Assembly: GCF_000422885.1 (NCBI RefSeq)
Contig: NZ_AUGX01000001.1
Location: 373,238 to 437,237, forward strand
Source of the DNA: Ottowia thiooxydans DSM 14619
GTDB taxonomy: Bacteria; Pseudomonadota; Gammaproteobacteria; Burkholderiales; Burkholderiaceae_C
Length of the DNA: 64,000 nucleotides
Direction of reading: 5' to 3'
Each line of letters begins with the position of its first letter. Position 1 is the stretch's first letter. Of the stretch, positions 17,124 to 25,559 are shown piece by piece. The notes below the pieces were generated by a model. It saw nothing but the letters and a program-made list of their open reading frames with translations, was not told the origin of the DNA and ran no database searches. The position numbers and the translations under genes are program-made.

Positions 17124-18432
17124 CTTGGTCTTTTACTGACACGTTGAGTTGTGCAGAAGCGAGCACCCTCAGCTCCTGGGTCAGCATGCGTTGTTGGGGC
17201 CTTGACACTCCGCGAACCTGCTCAGCCACCCACAGCAACCGGCCCGCACTGGCATCGTGCGCGGGATTGCGCAATATGGCGGCCAGGGTAACGGATTGGC
17301 GCGCGTCGATCTGTTTGGCAGATACGCCGAAATAATGCCTCGCGGCTGCATCGGCGCCGCAAACCAGTTGGCCTTCTACCGTTTGGCCCCAGGGAGCCAG
17401 ATTCAGGTAGAGCTGAAGAATGCGCGCCTTGCCCAGGCTTTGCTCAATCTCGACGGCGTACAGCAGTTCACGCACTTTGCGTGTCAGCGTGCGTTCACCC
17501 CCCGCCACCATCAATTTAGCAACCTGCTGAGTCAAGGTGCTTCCACCGCGCCGGATGGTTGCGTTCCGCTCGTTGATCGCCAGCGAAGCCTGAAGCTCCT
17601 CCAGGTCGTAACCTGGGTGTTCGTAAAAGCGCTGGTCTTCAGCAGCCACTACCGCTCGCGCCAACCAACCACGCGCATCGAGCTTATGGCTAGGGCCACA
17701 AGACGAACGGGCGTGCGCCCAGGTTTCGGTGCCCAGGCCACTGACAGCCAGCCCCTGCACTTGCGGAGTCAGCTCAAACCTTCCTGAAGGCAATTGCACA
17801 CGGGCGGTGGCAGCCACATGACCTTCTATATGTGCCACGCGAAGCTCCGCAAGCCCCGGCGCCAACAAGGCCACCCAATGGCGTGCCGGCGCATCAGGCC
17901 ACCGCATCGTCACATCCCACCCTGGGCCATGACGGCGGGCCTGCCACTTCGCGCTCACAATGGCTCGCTCACCCTGCGGAGACTCAGAGGCGAGCAGCAG
18001 TTGGCCTTGCAGCCGGTCTACGCCCTCCCCACGGGACAAAGCGATCTGCGCTGCGGGCACCCTCAGCCGCTCCTGCCCCAATGCGGCCGGCACGGGAAAC
18101 GTACATGGCTCGCAGTGCAAGGTCAGCACCGGCTCCGGGCCTTCTACCCCGGCGGGCTTCCATCCCAAAGTGATGAAGCCAATGCGGCTAGGCACACGCA
18201 CCCCATCAAGCACCTGGCCAATCCACGGCGTGGTCGCCAGCCACACAAGCTGCGGCACGCTGGCCTCCATCTTGAGCGGGCCACGCCCTACCCTGACAGA
18301 CCACTCATCGGCCTTGGGCGCCAGCGCGATGCGCGCGGCGCCCCATAACATAGCCAGCAATGTTGCGGGGATCAACAGCGAGCAAATCAGAATCACGAGG
18401 AATCTGAATCGGGACTTTGTCGACTTGTTCAT
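17089..18432 (-). CDS. GT51 peptidoglycan glycosyltransferase, monofunctional
   Basis: A 447-residue membrane protein with an N-terminal anchor (about 9-32) and an unassigned periplasmic region of about 210 residues. The GT51 lysozyme-like domain spans about 245-410. Catalytic Glu is in AEDQRFYEHPGYD (about residue 264), with GGSTLTQQVAK and RKVRELLYAVEIEQ also present. There is no transpeptidase domain, so it would polymerise glycan strands only. It is longer than MtgA because of the N-terminal region, which may be a regulatory or targeting domain. The start overlaps the stop of the upstream small gene (ATGA), which puts it in the exosortase operon. Confidence 0.87.
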   Translation of the reverse strand: MNKSTKSRFRFLVILICSLLIPATLLAMLWGAARIALAPKADEWSVRVGRGPLKMEASVPQLVWLATTPWIGQVLDGVRVPSRIGFITLGWKPAGVEGPEPVLTLHCEPCTFPVPAALGQERLRVPAAQIALSRGEGVDRLQGQLLLASESPQGERAIVSAKWQARRHGPGWDVTMRWPDAPARHWVALLAPGLAELRVAHIEGHVAATARVQLPSGRFELTPQVQGLAVSGLGTETWAHARSSCGPSHKLDARGWLARAVVAAEDQRFYEHPGYDLEELQASLAINERNATIRRGGSTLTQQVAKLMVAGGERTLTRKVRELLYAVEIEQSLGKARILQLYLNLAPWGQTVEGQLVCGADAAARHYFGVSAKQIDARQSVTLAAILRNPAHDASAGRLLWVAEQVRGVSRPQQRMLTQELRVLASAQLNVSVKDQVSVTRTVGTGH

Positions 18433-19031
18433 ACAGCCCCCGCAGCCAGCGCACGCGTGACGGTGACCGCGCGCCACGGGCCTTTAGATTGCCCCATGGT
18501 GGCGGCCCAGTACCATGCCGAAGTATCTGCAAAGCGTTGACCATTGGCGTCTTCTATCTGCTCGCATACCCTCAGCGCAACGCCTTCCTTGCGAGCAATG
18601 AAGCAGCGCTGAAGGCCGCTGCCGAGAGATTCTTCCGAAACCATTGCCACCGTAGTCATCGCAGATTGAGCAGGCGTACTTTCCAGGTGCTCGCCTTCTA
18701 TGCGGTAACCCAGAGCACGGTAGCAATCCGCAGCGGGATGCAACATGCGCGTGGGGGCAGTGACATCTCTCAACACAATGATCTGACGCTCATCGGTCAA
18801 ACGCGTGATACGGCCGGGAAATCGATCGGCAAAGCGCCGCTCCACAGCAGACAAAGCCAGAGGCCGCACGATGGCCCCCTCCCACTGCTGCGGTACCTCC
18901 ACAGCCTGCATGGCAGGTGAAGGTACCACCTCACGGGCACTCGAGAATGCGCCTGCCAACGCACACGCCAGCATGGCGCAACCGAACATAACTTTGCCCA
19001 GCACCCGATTCTGAAAAGTGTTCTCTATCAT
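18429..19031 (-). CDS. Exosortase-operon exported protein (possibly EpsI-like)
   Basis: A 200-residue protein with an N-terminal hydrophobic segment (about 12-30). Its middle holds MLHPAADCYRALGY and the C-terminal half holds CFIARKEG, CEQIED and WYWAATMGQSKGPWRAV. The combination of HP..CYRA.GY and a W-rich end recalls the EpsI-type accessory proteins found next to exosortases. I infer that relation from context and weak motif similarity. It sits 19 bp after the exosortase gene and overlaps the transglycosylase gene by 4 bp. Confidence 0.7.
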   Translation of the reverse strand: MIENTFQNRVLGKVMFGCAMLACALAGAFSSAREVVPSPAMQAVEVPQQWEGAIVRPLALSAVERRFADRFPGRITRLTDERQIIVLRDVTAPTRMLHPAADCYRALGYRIEGEHLESTPAQSAMTTVAMVSEESLGSGLQRCFIARKEGVALRVCEQIEDANGQRFADTSAWYWAATMGQSKGPWRAVTVTRALAAGAV

Positions 19032-19050
19032 GCTGATCTCCTACGTTCGA

Positions 19051-19968
19051 TTAGCGGCTACCTGAAGGCCTTGGTTCGGCACTGACAGGCCGCCCCATCA
19101 ACAGAGCGATGGCACCACACGCCACCGCCAACGCCAATAATCCAATGCCCTGATGGACCATCTGAGAAGATGCATTTCCAGTGGCTTCCAGCGCGACCAA
19201 CGCGGTGTTGCGCAGCACATTGCCGGCTAACACCGTAAGGCCCACCAGCGGAAGGCGCAAAGCGAAGCCGCGGTTGCTTTGCCCTTTGAACAGCGCTACG
19301 GCGCACGCCGTAAAGTAACCCGCCCAGGCCATCTGCACACCGGAGCACGGCGCATCGACAATGACCAGACGCCCATCCACCAGCAGACTGCCGCCTTCGC
19401 GCTGCACAGAGAACGCCACGCTCAGCAACCAACGACTAGCCTCGGCGGTGAGCACGCGCAGCGGGTAACCCGCGTAGAACTGCAGCGAGGCAATGAGTGG
19501 CAGTGCCAACACCGCAAGCCCCAGCACAGGCACCGCAGCGACGATGTGGCGCGAGGCGGGCCAAAGCACGCCATTGCGGGCTTGCATGGCGCCGCGGCGC
19601 ACCGAGGGCATGAACGCCAGCAGTCCGCAGGCCCAGCTGGTGATCGCCAGCAAGCTGGTGGCCAGCGGGGTAACTTCCCCTCGCATGGAGGTAGCCGCCA
19701 ACGTACCCACCAAAGCCACTGCCATCCAGGACAGGCGTGGTGAAGAGCGCAACTGACCACGCACAGACCACAACAGTACTCCCAGTGCTGCAAGTGCCAA
19801 CAAACCCAGTGGATCGTCGGAGCCGTCCGCTACGCGTGCAATCATCCAGCGCCAGGTGGGCCAGAGCGCGGCAGCTTGCAGCCCAAGCCACACCCATGCT
19901 GGCGCGCGGTCAATACGCATGGCGTTGCGAAGAATGGGCGCGTGGCGCAGTAGAAGAGATGAGCTCAT
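19051..19968 (-). CDS. Exosortase (Xrt family transpeptidase)
   Basis: A 305-residue polytopic membrane protein with about eight hydrophobic segments. It carries the exosortase catalytic set: Cys in DAPCSGVQM (about residue 207), Arg in AGNVLRNTALV (about 252) and His in MVHQGIGL (about 271). Exosortases cut PEP-CTERM-type tails at the cytoplasmic membrane. The gene follows the VIT/VWA gene by 6 bp, and that protein ends in a PEP-CTERM signal, so it is the likely dedicated substrate. Subtype is not certain; several Xrt subtypes are known with a single neighbouring target. Confidence 0.9.
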   Translation of the reverse strand: MSSSLLLRHAPILRNAMRIDRAPAWVWLGLQAAALWPTWRWMIARVADGSDDPLGLLALAALGVLLWSVRGQLRSSPRLSWMAVALVGTLAATSMRGEVTPLATSLLAITSWACGLLAFMPSVRRGAMQARNGVLWPASRHIVAAVPVLGLAVLALPLIASLQFYAGYPLRVLTAEASRWLLSVAFSVQREGGSLLVDGRLVIVDAPCSGVQMAWAGYFTACAVALFKGQSNRGFALRLPLVGLTVLAGNVLRNTALVALEATGNASSQMVHQGIGLLALAVACGAIALLMGRPVSAEPRPSGSR

Positions 19969-19974
19969 GGCAGT

Positions 19975-22050
19975 TCAACCAGTGAACGCCCGGCGCTCAC
20001 GCCTGCGAGCCATCTGTGCGCCAAGCACCGCAAGTACTACCAGCATCGCTGCCCAGGTCTCAGGCTCAGGGGTGCTGCTGACATCAGCGCCCAGGGCACT
20101 GGCTTCGCCCACAGCCAGATCACTCACACCTTCGGGCATTGGGCTGGGCTGGTTCGCGGTGGCGCCTTGCCCGCCTGGATTGCGCACCACCTTGTCCACT
20201 GCGATGAAGCTGGTGTACTGGGTAAGCAGGTTGTAGTCCAAGCCCAGGCGGGTGATAGCCGCCTTTTGCGCGTCGCCGCCCGTCAAGGCTTCTTCATCGC
20301 TCAGGCCAGCAATGCGGTGGCGCGCCCAAAGGTAGCGCAGCGCGGTGGTGCTGCTGTCAATTCCTTGCAGATCGATAGGCAAAGTCTGCTGATACGCACC
20401 GCTGGCAGCGCGGCCTTCGATCAGCAACTTGGGGTTTGCCGATTTACTGGTCTCGCGCCACTTGCCGAACACGATGACGGGGCGCTCTGCCAATACGTCG
20501 GGCAAGACCTGGGGTTCCACGTCGTACACATCCAGGCCTTCAAAGCGTGCCTTCACACTGGTAAGCACAGGAGATTCAATCATGCGGCGAAAGCGTTCAG
20601 CCTGAGCCTTGGCTTCGCTCGGCTGGGTGACGATGAACGGCTCACCCATACCAGCGCGGGCCAAGCCTTCCATCAGGTGGCGGTTCACCGAAGATCCGAT
20701 GCCAAAGGCGAATACGTTGGCCTGCCCAAGTTGCTTGCGCACCAGTGCAAAGGCTTCGCTTTCCACGGTGACATAGCCATCCGTGACTACAACCACGGTG
20801 CGCGAAAGGTCAGCCGGCTTGGGTTCTGCGTAAACGCGGCGCAACGCCGGGAGCAACTCAGTCGACCCACCGCCGCCCATCTGCTCGATAGTCCGGATAG
20901 CCGCGTTGACATTCGCAGGGGTGGCCGGCACCGATTGCGGTGCCAGGAACCGGTTGCTGCCTGAAAACAGCAACACATTGAAGGTGTCACTGGCTTTCAG
21001 GTTGCCCAGGAGCTGGCGCATCAAGGCCTTGGTGGTGTCCAGTGGAAAGCCATGCATGGAACCAGAGATATCCACCACGAAGACATAGTCGCGCGGCGTG
21101 ATCGCTGCTTGCGGTACGGCCTTGGGCGGTTGCACCATGGCAATGAAGAAGTTCTCCTTTTCCCCCCTTTGCAGCAGCACGCCGGACTGAATTTGCGCGC
21201 CCGCCAGGCGGTAATCGAGAATGAAGTCGCGGTTATTGCTCTTGCTCACGCCGCGCGAGGCGCTGCCAGCCAGTTGCACGCTGGCGCGCTGCCCATTCAT
21301 CTCTGTGTCGATGGAGTGGCTGGGGGAGCGCACTTCCTGGATGCCAATAGGGCTTGCCAGGTTGACCTTGAGGTCGAAAGCGCTGGCGCTTGGCTGATTG
21401 CTGCGCAAGACCGCCTGGGCCGGAAAAGACTCCGCGACCGCGCTACCTGCAGCGCCTGCGTAACGTGGGCCTACCACGGTAGGAAAGACGAACTGATATT
21501 GCCCCTCTTCCGGGACGAGCAGCTCGTTGTAGCGCAGCTCCACCTGCACGTCATCGCCAGGCAGGATGTTGGCCACATTCATCTGAAACACATTGGGCCG
21601 ATGCTGTTCCAGCAAGGCTGCGGTCTTGCCCGCGCGTTTGGCCTCGTCGTATTCCACCCGAGCCTGTTGTTTCTCGCGGATCTGAGCGACCACCAGGCGA
21701 TCACCCACACGCACGTTCAAGCCGTTGACCGCAGCACGCGTGGAACCCGGGAAGATGTACTTCGCTTCAATAGGCGTCGTACCTTCGTTCTTATAGGTCT
21801 GAGTTACCACCACGTCGGCGATCACACCGCTGATGTTCACTTTGACATCTGTGCGCTTGAGCGGTAGCGCCTCTACACCGGCTTGCGCGCCCTGGACAAA
21901 GAAGTACGGGCTTTCAGCCTTGGCCGGTGCGTCCGTCGAAGCACGAGCGGACGGCGCCAAGAGCACAAAGGCCGTCAGTGCCAAATGCCAGGTGAGCCGC
22001 TGGGCCAAAACGACGGAGGCGGACTTAACAATGAGTGCGGCAGTGCGCAT
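19975..22050 (-). CDS. VIT and VWA domain protein with PEP-CTERM sorting tail
   Basis: A 691-residue exported protein. In order: a signal peptide (about 1-38); a VIT domain (about 50-175, with EAKYIFPGSTRAAV); a linker; a von Willebrand A domain whose metal site reads DISGSM (about residue 326); and a C-terminal domain. It ends with a PEP-CTERM signal, PEPETWAAML, then a hydrophobic helix and RRRERR. VIT/VWA proteins resemble the inter-alpha-trypsin inhibitor heavy chain and usually mediate surface adhesion or complex assembly. The neighbouring exosortase should remove the tail. This is the first gene of a four-gene leftward operon. Confidence 0.92.
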   Translation of the reverse strand: MRTAALIVKSASVVLAQRLTWHLALTAFVLLAPSARASTDAPAKAESPYFFVQGAQAGVEALPLKRTDVKVNISGVIADVVVTQTYKNEGTTPIEAKYIFPGSTRAAVNGLNVRVGDRLVVAQIREKQQARVEYDEAKRAGKTAALLEQHRPNVFQMNVANILPGDDVQVELRYNELLVPEEGQYQFVFPTVVGPRYAGAAGSAVAESFPAQAVLRSNQPSASAFDLKVNLASPIGIQEVRSPSHSIDTEMNGQRASVQLAGSASRGVSKSNNRDFILDYRLAGAQIQSGVLLQRGEKENFFIAMVQPPKAVPQAAITPRDYVFVVDISGSMHGFPLDTTKALMRQLLGNLKASDTFNVLLFSGSNRFLAPQSVPATPANVNAAIRTIEQMGGGGSTELLPALRRVYAEPKPADLSRTVVVVTDGYVTVESEAFALVRKQLGQANVFAFGIGSSVNRHLMEGLARAGMGEPFIVTQPSEAKAQAERFRRMIESPVLTSVKARFEGLDVYDVEPQVLPDVLAERPVIVFGKWRETSKSANPKLLIEGRAASGAYQQTLPIDLQGIDSSTTALRYLWARHRIAGLSDEEALTGGDAQKAAITRLGLDYNLLTQYTSFIAVDKVVRNPGGQGATANQPSPMPEGVSDLAVGEASALGADVSSTPEPETWAAMLVVLAVLGAQMARRRERRAFTG

Positions 22051-22298
22051 GGGGTCTTCCTTTCAGTAGTGAGCTTCTATGTCCGCTACTGTGCAAATCG
22101 GCTTCGAAGGAGCTATGAAGCCTGCGAGAAGACGCCAGGAAAATTGCGCAAGGTTTGGGCGCTGTGTGAAGTCTGTGTGAAGTCTGGGTGAAAGCGAGCG
22201 GGGATTGCTTTACTCCCTTTCCCGCTCGCGGGAGAGCCTGATGCAAGCGCGCTTGCCGACTTGAGCCCCAGAACCCGAGGCTGCGAGCTGGTTTTACC

Positions 22299-22322
22299 CC
22301 CTCTCCCGCTTGCGGGAGAGGG
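22299..22322. repeat. Perfect hairpin, family H
   Basis: An 11-bp perfect stem, CCCTCTCCCGC with its complement, closes a 2-base loop. It is the best of five copies in the window. It lies at the left edge of the long repeat 22299-22770, and a matching hairpin lies at the same edge of the second copy (52759-52779). Confidence 0.8.
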
Positions 22323-22770
22323 TTGGGGTGAGGGCAAGCGGCGGTTGATTTAGACGCTGCGGATGCGAATTGCCTTCTGCTCTTTTCTTGAGGTCGGAGG
22401 CCGGGAGTTGCGCCCGGCAGCGCACCTACTTGTTCTTTGCTTCGCCACCGGAGCGCCGGCCGAAGAAAAGTAGGCAAAAGAAAGGCGACCCCAAGTCCGT
22501 GTCCCTGCGCTGCGCTCCGGGCACCCTCCGGTGCTCGGTCAACGGGCGGTGCGGCAGAACTCGCTTCGTTCGCTTCGCTCTCTACCCTCAAACAGCTGCC
22601 GCAAGCTAGTTCTTGAAGCAAGAGCATCTTTCAGTGCTCTTGCCCGCCCCCGGATGGCCGGCCCCTTGACCTGCGCTCCTCGGCACGGCCTCAAGGGGTG
22701 GGATACCCACTCGGGCCATTGCTGCGCTCGGCCCTCAGAGTGCTCGTCGTTCCCAATCAGGAAAGAAAAA
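22299..22770. repeat. Long interspersed repeat, copy 1 (about 470 bp)
   Basis: The gene-free stretch 22051-23135 is mostly repeat. This element recurs at 52756-53195 with the same order of blocks. The blocks are a family H hairpin; GGTGAGGGCAAGC; GAGGTCGGAGGCCGG; GCGACCCCAAGTCCGTGTCC; GCGGTGCGGCAGAACTCGCT; CCCTCAAACAGCTGCCGCAA; CAAGAGCATCTTTCAGTGCT; CTCCTCGGCACGGCC; and CACTCGGGCCATTGC. The copies differ by substitutions and small indels and keep no common reading frame, so I read it as non-coding. The remaining sequence 22771-23135 holds another hairpin (23020-23037) and nothing else I recognise. Confidence 0.8.
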
Positions 22771-23019
22771 TTCAAGGCTTTGACCAAGCCGGCCTCTAGC
22801 AACACGTTCACGATCCGCGCAGGTTCATATATTCATCTCTACATGAAAAATCAGCGCTTTATCAGGGTTCTTGGGTAGGGCTGGCAGCGTCGCTGGGATC
22901 ACCACGCTTCGTTCAAGCACCGCGTCGTCAGCTTTTTAGTGATCTTTGGTGCCACTGATGAGCTTAGTCCACATGGATACGCCGCCTACCCTCACCGGTT
23001 GGCCGACCCCGCCCAACCT

Positions 23020-23037
23020 TCTCCCGCAAGCGGGAGA
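23020..23037. repeat. Perfect hairpin, family H
   Basis: An 8-bp perfect stem (TCTCCCGC with its complement) closes a 2-base loop, in the gap downstream of creC. It is the same palindrome as at 22299 and 1583, with shorter arms. Confidence 0.7.
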
Positions 23038-23135
23038 GGGCGCAAAAACCAGACGCCCACCTCAAAGAGAAGGGTAAAAACCACCCGCCCCCCTCTTAGG
23101 GCAGATGAATTAAGAACGACCTCGATCGCTCGCTC

Positions 23136-24605
23136 TCAGACCTTCATCAACGGCAGCCGCAACACCGCCAGCGCCCCCGGAGTATCCCCAGCATTCCCAA
23201 GCGCAATACTCCCCTGATGCAGCGTAGCAATCTCCCGCACAAACGCCAGCCCCAACCCCGTACTGCGCTTCCCCGAACCAGGCCGCGCCAGCGAAAAGAA
23301 CTTCTCGAACACCTTGCCTTCAGCGAAGACAGGCACACCCGGCCCGTGATCACGCACATCAATTCGCGCCATCCGACCTTCACGCGCCAGAGTGAGCAAG
23401 ATGTCAGGTTCAGAGCCCCCGGAAGGCGTCGAGAACCCCACCGCGTTGTCCAGCAGGTTGCCAATCGCACGGCGCAGCAAGAACGGATCCCCCTCCACCA
23501 CCAGCTCCGCATCAATACGCACCTCAATTCGCAGTGCCGGCGCCTGATGGCGCGCACCACCCGCCAGCTCATGCAGTAGCGGCGCCAAATCTACTGGCTG
23601 CTGGTCTTGGAGCAACCGGCGGCTCTCCAGTGCGGTGAGCTCCATCATGCGGTCCACCACTTCTTGCAAGCGGTGGGTCTCGCGCGCAATATTGGCGGTG
23701 AATCGCTGCCGCTGCTCGGGCGGCATGCCGGGCTCTTGCAGCAGCTCTGCAGCGCCACGAATGGCAGAGATAGGACTTTTCAGCTCGTGCGTGAGCTGCT
23801 CCACATACTCTTGCACATAGTTGCGCCCGGCAATAGCGTCTCGCACCTCCTGCGCTGCTGCGCGCGTTTGCGCACGCACGGCACGCCAGGCCCGGCGTGG
23901 GCTGAAATGGCGTCTGCCCTCAGGGTCACGCCACCACGCCGTGCGCAGCGCCGCCAGCAGATCGCTGGTAATGCCTAGTGGGCGAATCAGCAGGAAGGAT
24001 AAAACGCAAGCCAGCAGCAACACCGAAAAGGCCGAGGCCACGCCCACCGAGATGATGTTGCCCCGCGCCGCAGAGACAAACTGCTCCAGGCTCTGCACCG
24101 GCTTGCCGATGACCACAGCACCTACGATCTCACCCTCCCATCGGATAGGTGCGCCCACATACATCACACTGCTGTGCGGGTCCTGCGGCACATCACGCGT
24201 AGTGCGAGAACCATATTCACCGCGCAGGGTGTAGCTCACGTCTCGCCAGGTTGAATAATCCTTGCCGAAGTCTCGCCCAGTGGAGTCATACACCACGATG
24301 CCGTGGCGATTGGTCACGTAGGCGCGCAAGTCCACGCGGGTCTTGTGCAAGCTGTAAACCTGGGCCGAGAAGCGTCTGGCGTATAAATCCCGGAAAATGC
24401 CGGCGATGCGATCTGCAGGCAACGCGCCCTGCTCTACATCCTGCTCAATCACGGTCGCCAGCAGCTGCGCGGTCTCCACGAGCCCCTCCTCGGCCGATTC
24501 CCGGTACCGAGGATCCAGATCACCCAACAGTTGGTAGAGCAGCGCCGCCATACCGATGGCGTAGACCACCACCAGCGCAAGGAAAATTCGGGTTCGACGG
24601 CTCAC
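23136..24605 (-). CDS. creC: Sensor histidine kinase CreC
   Basis: A 489-residue kinase. It has a transmembrane helix at about 7-27, an extracytoplasmic sensor (about 28-185) with YVTNRHGIVVYDS, and a second helix at about 187-210. A HAMP-like linker follows, then the phospho-acceptor QLTHELKSPISAIRG and an ATPase domain with NLLDNAVGFS and STGLGLAFV. The N-terminal sensor follows the E. coli CreC pattern (a Cache-like fold). CreBC responds to carbon-source and cell-wall stress signals in other bacteria. The start overlaps the creB stop by 4 bp. Confidence 0.9.
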   Translation of the reverse strand: MSRRTRIFLALVVVYAIGMAALLYQLLGDLDPRYRESAEEGLVETAQLLATVIEQDVEQGALPADRIAGIFRDLYARRFSAQVYSLHKTRVDLRAYVTNRHGIVVYDSTGRDFGKDYSTWRDVSYTLRGEYGSRTTRDVPQDPHSSVMYVGAPIRWEGEIVGAVVIGKPVQSLEQFVSAARGNIISVGVASAFSVLLLACVLSFLLIRPLGITSDLLAALRTAWWRDPEGRRHFSPRRAWRAVRAQTRAAAQEVRDAIAGRNYVQEYVEQLTHELKSPISAIRGAAELLQEPGMPPEQRQRFTANIARETHRLQEVVDRMMELTALESRRLLQDQQPVDLAPLLHELAGGARHQAPALRIEVRIDAELVVEGDPFLLRRAIGNLLDNAVGFSTPSGGSEPDILLTLAREGRMARIDVRDHGPGVPVFAEGKVFEKFFSLARPGSGKRSTGLGLAFVREIATLHQGSIALGNAGDTPGALAVLRLPLMKV

Positions 24606-25423
24606 TTCAGCGCATATCCGATGCCGCGAAGGGTGCGGATGGGATCTTCGTCATCGCGCACTGATCGCAGCTTGGCGCGCAAGGTCTTGATGTGCGCGTC
24701 CACGGTGCGATCGAAACTCTCACCCGGGTCATCCCACACGCGTTCCAGCAATTCATTGCGTGTGAACACGCGGCCAGGCCGTTGCATCAGCGCAGCCAGC
24801 AGTCCGTATTCGTAGCGAGACAGGTTCAGAGCTTCGCCGTGGTAATGGATCAAACGGCACTCTTCGTCCAGCATGAAAGCGCCAGTGGGTGCTGCGCCGT
24901 CCATCCGGATCGGCGCGGAGCCATCCGCTCCGGTCGCCGGAGTGTCTTCAGTCTTGACGACGGGCACTGTCTGAGGGGCAGGCGCTGGAATTGAGTCTGA
25001 ATTTGAAGAAATGCGCTGGCTGCGGCGCAAGATCGTGCGTACTCGCGCCACCAGTTCACGCGGTGAGAACGGCTTGGCAATGTAGTCATCCGCGCCCAGC
25101 TCCAACCCCACCACCCGGTCAATCTCGCTCGCGCGTGCAGTAAGAAAAAGCATGGGCACTGCCTTGCCACCCGGCAATTCCTGCAGGCGGCGCAGCAGTT
25201 CGAAGCCATTCATGTCTGGAAGGCCGACATCCAGAATCGCCAGCGCGGGTGGCCGTTCGGCAAAGCGCTCCATGGCTTGGCGCGCGCTCACGCAGACTTC
25301 GGGTAAGAAGCCGTCAGACGACAGCGCATAGTGGATGGTCTCGGCAATACCGGGTTCGTCTTCCACCACCAGAATCAAGGGCAACTCACCATGCATGCGG
25401 AGCGATTCTAGGCTCAATGTCAT
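24602..25423 (-). CDS. creB: Response regulator CreB
   Basis: A 273-residue OmpR-family regulator. The receiver has VVEDEPGIAETI, phospho-acceptor Asp in AILDVGLPDMNG and Lys in YIAKPFSP. The DNA-binding domain includes LSRYEYGLLAALMQRPGRV and VDAHIKTLRAKLR, typical of CreB. Between the domains is an unusually long linker of about 45 residues rich in Pro, Ala, Ser and Thr, which makes the protein longer than E. coli CreB (229 residues). An in-frame ATG nine codons into the frame (MHGELPLILVV) is a possible alternative start. No creD is found nearby. Confidence 0.9.
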   Translation of the reverse strand: MTLSLESLRMHGELPLILVVEDEPGIAETIHYALSSDGFLPEVCVSARQAMERFAERPPALAILDVGLPDMNGFELLRRLQELPGGKAVPMLFLTARASEIDRVVGLELGADDYIAKPFSPRELVARVRTILRRSQRISSNSDSIPAPAPQTVPVVKTEDTPATGADGSAPIRMDGAAPTGAFMLDEECRLIHYHGEALNLSRYEYGLLAALMQRPGRVFTRNELLERVWDDPGESFDRTVDAHIKTLRAKLRSVRDDEDPIRTLRGIGYALK

Positions 25424-25559
25424 TCAGTTAGCCTGCGGGAATGGAGCTTCTAACTGAATTGAATCTCCACCGACTTTTTCCCGTCAGTTGTTTCACCGAA
25501 GCCGAGCTTCCCAGGCTGGGCGGCACAGGGAGAACTGAGTCTCCCCGCTACGCTCCAGC

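Noticed and set aside
22531-22878. Rightward frame sharing a segment with the frame at 52845-53192
   Set aside because: Similarity comes from the long DNA repeat; outside a short shared part the frames diverge through indels, so a conserved protein is unlikely.
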